A stretch of DNA of 7,507 bases, taken from Spartobacteria bacterium (GTDB taxonomy: Bacteria; Verrucomicrobiota; Verrucomicrobiia; Chthoniobacterales; Chthoniobacteraceae). The translations under genes and the position numbers were made by a program. The stretch covers positions 1 through 7,507 of the forward strand of contig JANXZI010000165.1 of NCBI GenBank assembly GCA_025355595.1. The letters run 5' to 3'. Under the pieces are notes generated by a model, which worked only from the letters and a program-made list of their open reading frames with translations, was not told where the DNA came from and searched no databases. This document shows, piece by piece, positions 1 through 5,392 of the stretch (within the stretch, counting starts at the first letter, position 1; every line of letters starts with the position of its first letter).

Positions 1-171
1 ACGCCAGAGGTGCGGGATGGGTGGAGAGTTGAGTGCGGCTACGCCACGATCTTCGGCGATGGTGCGGAGCTGGAGGCGGGGGAACTTCTGGCCGTTGAAC
101 GCGCTCACGTAGCTCCCGGTGTTCGCCGCCCACTCGCGCATAGGCTTGGTGAATTCCTCGATGGAGATGAG
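1..171 (-). pseudogene. Fragment of a coding region, possibly the tail of an adenine-specific DNA methyltransferase
   Basis: The minus strand has an open frame of 57 codons from 171 down to the window edge. It has gene-like composition, with the segments EEFTKPMREWAANTGSY and FPRLQLRTIAED. From memory, the spacing TKPM...G.Y...(F/Y)PRLQ..TI resembles the C-terminal part of type III-like/adenine-specific DNA methyltransferases, where a block such as PKIQ-TIEELL follows a T-PM segment. No catalytic motif is inside the window, so this is weak. Upstream of 171 the frame stays open but runs into the inverted copy of its own downstream sequence (168-274), so the natural 5' part of the gene is missing. 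The plus-strand right arm encodes the same peptide with two changes (Pro to His in the FPRLQ block and Ala to Thr before FNGQ). It is a broken gene or a chimera junction. Confidence 0.35.
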
Positions 172-274
172 CACGTTCAACGGCCAGAAGTTCCACCGCC
201 TCCAGCTCCGCACCATCGCCGAAGATCGTGGCGTAGCCGCACTCAACTCTCCACCCATCCCGCACCTCTGGCGT
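1..274. repeat. Near-perfect inverted repeat, 107-bp arms with 60-nt spacer, cut by the window start
   Basis: Bases 1-107 are the reverse complement of 168-274 (paired positions sum to 275) with only two mismatches, at 80/195 and 102/173. The spacer is 108-167. Base 1 still pairs with base 274, so the left arm is cut by the window edge and the true repeat may be longer. The right arm is bounded by the direct repeat CGTTCAA (174-180 and 272-278, 98 nt apart). The left arm plus spacer reads as continuous coding sequence on the minus strand, whereas the right arm is an outward-facing copy of part of it. The left arm is therefore probably the original and the right arm an inverted duplicate. The repeat itself is directly visible; whether it is biological or an assembly/amplification artefact is open. 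Confidence 0.95.
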
Positions 275-408
275 TCAATCCCTCCTCCCCGTGCATGGCG
301 CGGAAGTTCGCCGCGGAGAGGGAAACGCATCATGAGAGGGCCGACCGAGCGGACGCGCGCTGCACGGAATGCGGAGCTTCATTTCCATCTGCTTTCCCGC
401 GGGACATG
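275..408. other. Non-coding stretch between the inverted repeat and the terminator
   Basis: No supported gene. A 37-codon minus-strand ORF starting with ATG-GAA-ATG-AAG lies here, but it has no ribosome-binding site or recognisable sequence. If the inverted repeat continues beyond the window start, part of this stretch could belong to its right arm; that cannot be seen from here. Confidence 0.5.
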
Positions 409-446
409 AAAAACCCCATGGCCGCAGACCGCGGACATGGGGTTTT
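409..446 (-). terminator. Strong intrinsic terminator of the minus-strand block
   Basis: Bases 410-420 (AAAACCCCATG) pair perfectly with 436-446 (CATGGGGTTTT). After one G/A mismatch, CCGC (422-425) pairs with GCGG (431-434) around a 5-nt loop. Read on the minus strand, this is a 15-bp hairpin running into a run of five U. It starts about 18 nt after the stop codon of the small exported-protein gene. On the plus strand the hairpin is followed by only four T, so it may also stop transcription coming from the left. It is the only clear intrinsic terminator in the window. Confidence 0.85.
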
Positions 447-464
447 CACGGAGTGCGTCGGCGG

Positions 465-959
465 CTACTTGACGAGCTTGGCAATGCTTTCCTGAATCAT
501 GCCGAGTTCCTTCTCGTGCTTCTTCTCCGCCTCGGGGCTCGCCCAATAGAGCATCAGCAGGACCTTCGTCTCGGTCACGGCGAGGACGGAGAGGCTGATC
601 TTGCACTTGCCGTCTTCGTCTTCGCCGTTCCAGTCGTAATTGATGACGTGAATGCCCTTCACGTCCACCTCCTGCTTTTTCTGCGAGGCCTTATCGATCT
701 TCACCTTGTGCTCGGCGAGATAGACGAAAGTCTGTTCGACGGCCTCCTGAATGGCTTCGGCCTTGTGGAATTCGATGGCGATGTAGATGTCCTCGTCGGC
801 AGTGGTGGCCTCGAGGATTTCGTCTTCTTCGGTGATCTTCCACTTCTCGGGGAAGGCAATGGACGCGATGGGTTCCTTCTTCGGCACTTTGTAGGTGCCG
901 GCGGTGGCCGCGGCCACGAGGGCGATGAGGGAGAGGATGGTGGTGCTGATGGTTTTCAT
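465..959 (-). CDS. Small exported protein of unknown function
   Basis: A 164-residue protein. It begins with a clear Sec signal peptide: MKTIS, then a hydrophobic stretch ending ALVAAATAG, with cleavage likely near residue 20. The mature part (SIAFPEKWKI... to ESIAKLVK) is charged and rich in Lys/Glu/Asp, with alternating beta-like and helical segments and no cysteines in its first part. The general plan, a short FPEKW-type opening strand and a C-terminal helix with an I-ESI pattern, recalls small periplasmic PsbP/Mog1-like (DUF1795-type) proteins, but I see no diagnostic motif and do not name a family. An upstream in-frame ATG at 1028 would put 23 polar residues before the signal peptide, so 959 is preferred. 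The gene lies 101 bp after the PilX-like gene on the same strand and is followed at once by the terminator, so it may be the last cistron of that operon or have its own promoter. Confidence 0.8.
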   Translation of the reverse strand: MKTISTTILSLIALVAAATAGTYKVPKKEPIASIAFPEKWKITEEDEILEATTADEDIYIAIEFHKAEAIQEAVEQTFVYLAEHKVKIDKASQKKQEVDVKGIHVINYDWNGEDEDGKCKISLSVLAVTETKVLLMLYWASPEAEKKHEKELGMIQESIAKLVK

Positions 960-1060
960 GGGTGTGTGGCGATGTTGTTTTTGAGAGTCGGAAATGCAGT
1001 CGGACAATGGGATTGGCGCGCGGGGCAAGTAGGTGCGCCTATTTGTGATGCCAAGGCCCT

Positions 1061-2686
1061 CTACTCGCGCACGTCCTCGATGTAGCGGGCGATGCGGAAG
1101 CCGATGACGGGGCCGAGGGAGGCGAGGGATTCGTCGTAGTGGATGCCGCCATTGCCACCGCTGGCGATCCGGAAGGTGAGGGCACTGAGGGATCCAATCC
1201 AGTCCACCGCGCCATCCACGACGGCATCGGTGCGCGGGCCGTAGAAGGCGGCGCAGATGGGTGCGGTGCCGGAGGCGCGCAGGGTCTGGTTCTGGTAGCC
1301 GGTGCCTTCGGCGAAGATGAGGAGGTGGTTCGCGAGATTGCTGCTGCCGGGGCCGGAGTTGACGCGGTCGCGAAAGGTGATGTTGCCGCGGACGAAGAGA
1401 ATGGCGATGACGGACGGGGGGATGACGAGGGGCTTGGCGAGGTCGAGGTTGCCATCAATCATGATGACGACTGCGCCGGTGCCGGTCGCGGGGGCGGTGA
1501 TGTTCACGGTCTTGAGGTCGCCGTGGACGGAATAGACGAGGGGTGAGCTTTGGGGCCCGGTGCTGAAGCTGCCTCCTGCCGGGGGCGGGAGGAATTCCCC
1601 GGCGGGGCGAGGGAGCGGGATCATCTGCCGGTTGAAGTCGTCATGGATGCGCGCGGGATCCATGGCGAAGGTGCCGGAGATATTTTCGTGTTCCTTTGTG
1701 GCGTGATCGTCGCCGCCGTCGGTGGCGGCTGCGCCGTTCACGCGGGTGCCGTTCGCGAGGATGGTCGCGCCGTACGGCGAGTCGAAGGCGTGTGCGGCGC
1801 TCGATGCGATGTGGCCATTCGCCTGCACCATGGGACTGCCGCTACCGGGGTAGATTCCGCCGGGGCCGGATTTTTTCGGGTCCGTGGAGTCGAAGCTGTC
1901 AATGGCCCATGAGCCGCTGGGTGGAAGGGTGATCTGCCCGGCGGTCCAGAGCGCGAGTTCAAAGGAATGGATGGGCTCGACGAGGATCTCGATGACGCGC
2001 GAGATATTCGGAAGCGGGATGCTGGAAGGCCGGCCGGGGTCGTCGTTGCGGAGCGCAGGGCGCACATTTTTCAGGCTGAAACGGCGGAGGCGCGCGTCCA
2101 GATTCGCGGGAGTTCCGGCGGCGGATCCCGGCGGGAGCGCGCAGGTGGCCATGCAGCGGATGCGGAACCAGCGGGCATTCGGATTCGAGACGGGCTCGAG
2201 TGCCCAGAGGCGGACATCCACCTCCGTGGCGATGCCGGTCGTGGCGGAGAGGCGGACGTTGTCCAGATAGATCGGGGCCGCAGAGTTCACGGCAGTGCCG
2301 GGCGTGGTGGTGGTGCTGCTCGTCGTGCCGCCGCCGAGGAGGCTCACGAGGATTCCCGAGAGGGTGCTGGTGGCACCGCCGAGAAGGCCTCCGAGAAGGC
2401 CGCCTGATGAGGTCGGGGCGGCGACCGGCGCAGCCTCCTGCTTCCACCCAGGCCATGCGCCGGGACTGAAGCCGGTGGCATTGACATAGAGGTCGTTCAT
2501 GGCGGCATCGATGCCGGCCTCCGCGGCGACGCGGGCTTCCTGCCAGGCGGCGTTCTGGTAGGCCATGCGCACCCGCGGTGCGGAGCGGGTGAGCGTGTAG
2601 GCCGCGAGAAATGAAAGCGCCGCAACGGTGGCGAGGGTGATGACGATCACGCCGCCGTGAGTCGGACGCGGAAGGAGTGGTTTCAC
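1061..2686 (-). CDS. PilX/GspK-like minor pilin-assembly protein
   Basis: A 541-residue protein starting at a GTG that overlaps the TGA of the gene before it (GTGA), a typical sign of translational coupling. A longer upstream frame to 2887 runs over that gene and is rejected. The N-terminus resembles the PilX N-terminal domain: a short basic start, His-Gly-Gly, one membrane helix (about residues 12-32), then an amphipathic helix with the pattern QEARVAAEAGIDAAM. It has no classical GFTLIE site. Residues about 92-135 are low-complexity Gly/Leu/Ser/Thr, partly encoded by a tandem 12-nt repeat (CCGAGAAGGC at 2379 and 2391). The C-terminal half (VHGDLKTVNITAP, IDGNLDLAKPLVIPP, FVRGNITF, GNGGIHYDESLA) is a beta-rich repeat region like the DUF7305-type tail of PilX-like proteins. 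Role inferred: minor pilin or pseudopilin tip/assembly component at the inner membrane. The long beta-rich tail is unlike the alpha-helical domain of true GspK. Confidence 0.78.
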   Translation of the reverse strand: MKPLLPRPTHGGVIVITLATVAALSFLAAYTLTRSAPRVRMAYQNAAWQEARVAAEAGIDAAMNDLYVNATGFSPGAWPGWKQEAAPVAAPTSSGGLLGGLLGGATSTLSGILVSLLGGGTTSSTTTTPGTAVNSAAPIYLDNVRLSATTGIATEVDVRLWALEPVSNPNARWFRIRCMATCALPPGSAAGTPANLDARLRRFSLKNVRPALRNDDPGRPSSIPLPNISRVIEILVEPIHSFELALWTAGQITLPPSGSWAIDSFDSTDPKKSGPGGIYPGSGSPMVQANGHIASSAAHAFDSPYGATILANGTRVNGAAATDGGDDHATKEHENISGTFAMDPARIHDDFNRQMIPLPRPAGEFLPPPAGGSFSTGPQSSPLVYSVHGDLKTVNITAPATGTGAVVIMIDGNLDLAKPLVIPPSVIAILFVRGNITFRDRVNSGPGSSNLANHLLIFAEGTGYQNQTLRASGTAPICAAFYGPRTDAVVDGAVDWIGSLSALTFRIASGGNGGIHYDESLASLGPVIGFRIARYIEDVRE

Positions 2687-3396
2687 GGGCGGTAGAGGAG
2701 TGGCGGGTTGCGCAGGAGCAGCCGGTCGTAGGTGGAGACGAGCGGGGCAGGGCCGATGGCGGACGAGCGGAACCAGGTCTTCATGGAGCCGGTCTGCCCA
2801 TCCGCCGCGATGGTCACCTGGACGTAAAGGTTCTCGGCGTGGCGCACGATGACCTCGTCCTTCCCGGCCTCCTGGCGGACGAAGCACACGCAGTTTTCCT
2901 TTCCGAAAAACATCTTGCGGAAGCTGACCTCGACCGGCTGGGACAGGCCCGCGGACGTGCCATAGTCGAGGCGCGTGGCATCGGCCACGACAGCGAGGGG
3001 AGTCTCGTAGCCCGGATCGTCCCGCCCGTCGCTGCGGTAATAGGCGGGAAGGGTGACAATGAGCGAGGCACGGTCGGAAATATTGACGGTGGCAGGGGTG
3101 CCGGTCGCATCCGTGCGGAGGCCCGCGGGATCCGTGACGGCCATGCCGACGGCGCGGCGTAATTCGCGCCCGATGTAATCCGCGACGCGGCGCTGATCGG
3201 AATAGGCATCTGCATAGATCTTGTTGCTGTTCAGGCTGCGCTGCATCGCCATCGAACTGATAAGGAGTGCCCCGATGACGGCGACGCTGACGGCCATGGA
3301 AACCATCAACTCAATCATGGTGAACCCCGCGGCTCCGGCCCGGTGCCGACGCTGGCGCGAGGGGCAGAAATGTGTGGGCATCAAAGTGACGGGCAT
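2683..3396 (-). CDS. Prepilin-type protein, GspJ/PilW-like minor pseudopilin
   Basis: A 237-residue protein with a textbook class III signal: basic leader, then AAG/FTMIELMVSMAV with cleavage expected after Gly24, conserved Glu at position +5 (Glu29), and a hydrophobic helix to about residue 48. A helix follows in which SDQRRVADYIGRELRRAVG (about 66-84) is the pattern typical of GspJ/PilW proteins (Q-R--DYI-RELR-A). The C-terminal part is a mixed beta domain with an ENCVCF cysteine pair. The prepilin peptidase would remove the leader before insertion into a pilus or pseudopilus. It starts 6 bp after the stop of the GspI-like gene and its stop overlaps the next start, so the three genes are one operon. 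An internal ATG at 3381 is an alternative start with a 19-residue leader. A Verrucomicrobia 'Verru_Chthon cassette' pilin-like protein is another possible label. Confidence 0.87.
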   Translation of the reverse strand: MPVTLMPTHFCPSRQRRHRAGAAGFTMIELMVSMAVSVAVIGALLISSMAMQRSLNSNKIYADAYSDQRRVADYIGRELRRAVGMAVTDPAGLRTDATGTPATVNISDRASLIVTLPAYYRSDGRDDPGYETPLAVVADATRLDYGTSAGLSQPVEVSFRKMFFGKENCVCFVRQEAGKDEVIVRHAENLYVQVTIAADGQTGSMKTWFRSSAIGPAPLVSTYDRLLLRNPPLLYRP

Positions 3397-3402
3397 CGCA
3401 GT

Positions 3403-4014
3403 TCAGGGTGCGGATGAGGCGCGCTGTGATCCCGGACGGCCAATGACGGTGCCGACGATGCCGCTGCGCGTGAGGCCAAACCGGCAGATGACCGTGCGCA
3501 GGACGCGCTGGTGGACGCCGGTGGTGTCGCGCCAGGTCGCCGTGCCTTCAAAAAGGAGCGTGGGCTCCGCCGTGAAGTCGCCGGATTTCTCGACGCTCAC
3601 TTTTCCCGCCGAGCGGAGGATGGACAGGGAACGGTCGGTCTCCACCAGGCCGTCCGCGGTGGCCCTCGGCACGGTGACCGTCATCCGTTCGGAAACATTG
3701 GAGGCGGAGATCTCGGGCTCGCTGTCGGTCGCAGTCTGCATGAGCGCGGCGAGCGCCTGCGAACTGGCGACTTCGGACCATGACCGATCCCGGGCCATTT
3801 CCACCCGCTGCTGGAGCATCTGGCTGGCCGCGGCGACCTCGCGGCTGGCGCGCAGGATTTTTGCGGAGCGGAGGTTCATCATGAGGATGCTGCCCATCGA
3901 GAGGACGATGAGGAGGATGCACACCATGACTTCGGCGAGCGTGAACGCGCTGCTGCGATAGGCGCGGTTCTTTCGCGCGAGAGCATGAGGGCGCATTCTT
4001 GCTGGAGTCGGCAT
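3403..4014 (-). CDS. Prepilin-type protein, GspI/PilV-like minor pseudopilin
   Basis: A 203-residue protein. After a 23-residue basic leader comes SSA/FTLAEVMVCILLIVLSMG, a type IV prepilin signal with Phe at +1, Glu at +5 (Glu28) and a long hydrophobic helix. The residue before the cleavage point is Ala rather than the usual Gly, which prepilin peptidases tolerate in some minor pilins. FTLAEVMV and the following R-A--L-AS-EVAAASQMLQQRVEMAR helix match GspI/PilV style (FTLIEVLVA, then helix). The C-terminal domain is Thr/Val-rich and probably beta. It is the first gene of the pilin set, 172 bp downstream of the anti-sigma gene. The start at 4014 is the upstream-most ATG; ATG 3996 would give a 17-residue leader and is equally possible, as neither has a Shine-Dalgarno sequence. 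No secretin, ATPase or major pilin lies in the window. Confidence 0.83.
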   Translation of the reverse strand: MPTPARMRPHALARKNRAYRSSAFTLAEVMVCILLIVLSMGSILMMNLRSAKILRASREVAAASQMLQQRVEMARDRSWSEVASSQALAALMQTATDSEPEISASNVSERMTVTVPRATADGLVETDRSLSILRSAGKVSVEKSGDFTAEPTLLFEGTATWRDTTGVHQRVLRTVICRFGLTRSGIVGTVIGRPGSQRASSAP

Positions 4015-4186
4015 TTTGAAAAATGACCCGCGCAGGATGGGCGATCGTGTGAGGTCGGTACGATGTCATGAGCAGTTCGCGTGCAAACGGCGGCTGCCAA
4101 ATGCGCGATGGACAAAACGGCGGCTTCCTCACGGCTGTGCGCTTCACCCGCCGTGGTCGTGTCGGGCCGAAGCGCGACCGCAATCC
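4015..4186. other. Spacer upstream of the pilin operon, with a direct repeat
   Basis: A 172-bp gap between the anti-sigma stop and the first pilin start. It holds two exact copies of AAACGGCGGCT (4085-4095 and 4115-4125) set 30 bp apart, close to three helical turns on one face of DNA. This could be a regulator site for the pilin genes. I see no convincing -35/-10 pair and no terminator here, so read-through from the sigma/anti-sigma genes is possible. Confidence 0.4.
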
Positions 4187-4495
4187 TCAGTGCCCGCCGT
4201 GGTCGCAGAGGTGTTTTTTGATCCGCTCGCGTGCCTCCGGAGGGAGTGCGGGGCCGGACTCGGGCGCGTCGTTGCCGAGGCGCGAGATGGCGCGGCGGAG
4301 AAGCGCGATCTGGTCGCGGTAGCGGCGGCACCATTTGCAGATGAGGTAGTGGACGCTCATGCGGAAGCGCGTGAACCGCGGGAGCCGGGTGTCGAGCGAT
4401 TGCGAACTGAGCCGGCTGATGTCGTGACACGAAAATGCCAGCCACCCGAGCACGCGATGAATCGCGGACCTGATGCGGTTGGGTTTGCTGGGCAT
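4187..4495 (-). CDS. Zinc-finger (ZAS-type) anti-sigma factor
   Basis: A 102-residue protein without a membrane segment. It carries the four-ligand pattern of ZAS anti-sigma factors: Cys23 in SCHDISRLSSQSLD, then His49, Cys53 and Cys56 in HYLICKWC (the H-x3-C-x2-C motif), followed by a basic helix RRYRDQIALLRRAI. This is the layout of small soluble inhibitors that hold an ECF sigma factor through a zinc-bound helical domain; in the RsrA/ChrR group oxidation of the cysteines or metal loss releases the sigma factor. Its position directly after the sigma gene on the same strand (71-bp gap) makes it the cognate inhibitor. A promoter-like TGTAAG-N16-CGAC sits in that gap. The lack of a membrane anchor suggests it senses a cytoplasmic signal. 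Signal identity (oxidants, metals) is inference. The C-terminus ends in HLCDHGGH, an extra Cys/His cluster that could bind metal. Confidence 0.85.
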   Translation of the reverse strand: MPSKPNRIRSAIHRVLGWLAFSCHDISRLSSQSLDTRLPRFTRFRMSVHYLICKWCRRYRDQIALLRRAISRLGNDAPESGPALPPEARERIKKHLCDHGGH

Positions 4496-4524
4496 GTGGC
4501 GTGTGGCTGCTGGTTAAAGCGTGA

Positions 4525-4550
4525 GTCGTAAAAGGCCGGATTCGCTTACA
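4525..4550 (-). promoter_or_regulatory. Predicted ECF promoter of the anti-sigma gene
   Basis: On the minus strand TGTAAG (4550-4545) is followed by 16 nt and then CGAC (4528-4525). The same two blocks with the same 16-nt spacing occur upstream of the thioredoxin-like gene. The shape matches ECF promoters of the GTAAC-N16-CGAA kind. A start about 7-10 nt beyond the -10 block would give a leader of roughly 20-25 nt before the ATG at 4495. Confidence 0.6.
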
Positions 4551-4566
4551 GGAAATCGCGCGGGAA

Positions 4567-5208
4567 TCATGCTTTCGTCTGCGGTGCAGTGCTGAAGTAC
4601 GTGCCTTCGAGACAGTGGCGCAGGGCCATGCGCGCGCGGTGGAGCATGACCCAGAGATTCGATGCGGAGACGCCGAGAGTCTCGCAGATCACGGGGCAGG
4701 GTTCGTCGTCCATTTCGCGCATGAGGAAGACGGCGGAGACGCGCTCGGGGAGTTTGCCGAGGCAGGCTTGGAGCGCGGTGAAAAATTCGGTGCGGGCGAG
4801 GGCTTCATCGCCGCCGCCAGTCCATGCGTGCGGTCCGCGCTTGTCGTTGTTCCAAAAATCTGCGCTGTCGAATTTCTCGTGCTGCTCGTCGTTGAAAAAC
4901 GCGAGGTCGGTGAAGTTCGTCTCGCGTCCGAGTTTGCGGAAATGGTCGTTGATTTTGTTCCGCAGGATGCCCATGAGCCAGGTGCGCTCCGTCGAACGAC
5001 CGGCGAATTTTTCCACGGTGCGCAGCGCGGCGAGGAGGGTGTCCTGCACGAGATCGGCGGCGATGTCGGGATTGCGCACGCGCATGAGCGCGGTGCGGTA
5101 GAGGCAGTCGCCGTGGTCCGTGAGCCACGCGTCGGGGGACGCCGTGGGCGCAGGCCTTTTGGCGGGATCAGTGTTCGCTGGCGGCTCGCTCTCCGGGGGT
5201 GGCGTCAC
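4567..5208 (-). CDS. ECF-type RNA polymerase sigma-70 family factor
   Basis: A 213-residue protein from a GTG start. Region 2 spans about residues 30-93: LYRTALMRVRNPDIAADLVQ is the core-binding helix (2.1-2.2), and TERTWLMGILRNKINDHFRK matches region 2.4, which reads the -10 element. A linker with a GGGDEAL segment (about 131-137) leads into region 4 (about 140-201), with LPERVSAVFLMREMDDEP and the DNA-binding helix-turn-helix CETLGVSASNLWVMLHRARMALRHCLE. The last part closely recalls the TIGR02943-type sigma-70 subfamily, whose members are often followed by a small zinc-finger anti-sigma gene, as here. The frame stays open to 5550, but that extension overlaps the divergent gene and its promoter and is not sigma-like. 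GTG 5208 is the first start giving a normal ECF length; it has no Shine-Dalgarno sequence, so the exact start is uncertain. It should direct RNA polymerase to stress promoters. Confidence 0.92.
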   Translation of the reverse strand: MTPPPESEPPANTDPAKRPAPTASPDAWLTDHGDCLYRTALMRVRNPDIAADLVQDTLLAALRTVEKFAGRSTERTWLMGILRNKINDHFRKLGRETNFTDLAFFNDEQHEKFDSADFWNNDKRGPHAWTGGGDEALARTEFFTALQACLGKLPERVSAVFLMREMDDEPCPVICETLGVSASNLWVMLHRARMALRHCLEGTYFSTAPQTKA

Positions 5209-5392
5209 GCGGGTGAGATAGCAGGCGGCATGGCGATGCGCGAAAGATTTTTGAAATCGCGTGTAAGGATTGCGCAGGTGTGGCGACGAATGGATCACGA
5301 TGATTGCTCCCGCTCGGACCGTGAAAAGCATTTTGCAGCACCCCGAGCCTTTCGTCGCGAACGTGCGGGAAGTGACGATTCCGCGAAGCCGG
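5209..5392. promoter_or_regulatory. Divergent regulatory region between the sigma and thioredoxin-like genes
   Basis: This 184-bp gap serves both genes. It contains one ECF-like promoter pointing to the thioredoxin-like gene (see 5262-5287). On the minus strand I find no TGTAAG copy for the sigma gene itself, so the sigma gene may rely on a housekeeping promoter that I cannot pin down. Confidence 0.5.
5262..5287 (+). promoter_or_regulatory. Predicted ECF promoter of the thioredoxin-like gene
   Basis: TGTAAG (5262-5267), 16 nt, then CGAC (5284-5287, followed by GAA). Identical in its ten fixed bases and spacing to the element before the anti-sigma gene. A transcript starting near 5294-5297 would have a leader of about 97 nt before ATG 5393, or would be almost leaderless if ATG 5300 were used. 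Confidence 0.6.

Noticed and set aside
10..495. A 161-codon plus-strand frame through the inverted repeat
   Set aside because: It crosses both arms, the spacer and the terminator, and has no gene-like features; the coding signal in this area is on the minus strand of the left arm.
2687..2887. N-terminal extension of the PilX-like frame to an ATG at 2887
   Set aside because: It overlaps the GspJ-like gene by 200 bp and is Arg/Pro-rich; the GTG overlapping the previous stop gives a normal N-terminus.
3548..4445. Two overlapping minus-strand frames (4183-3548 and 4445-3879) across the pilin start and anti-sigma gene
   Set aside because: They are Arg/Pro/His-rich shadows of the GspI-like and anti-sigma genes in other frames.
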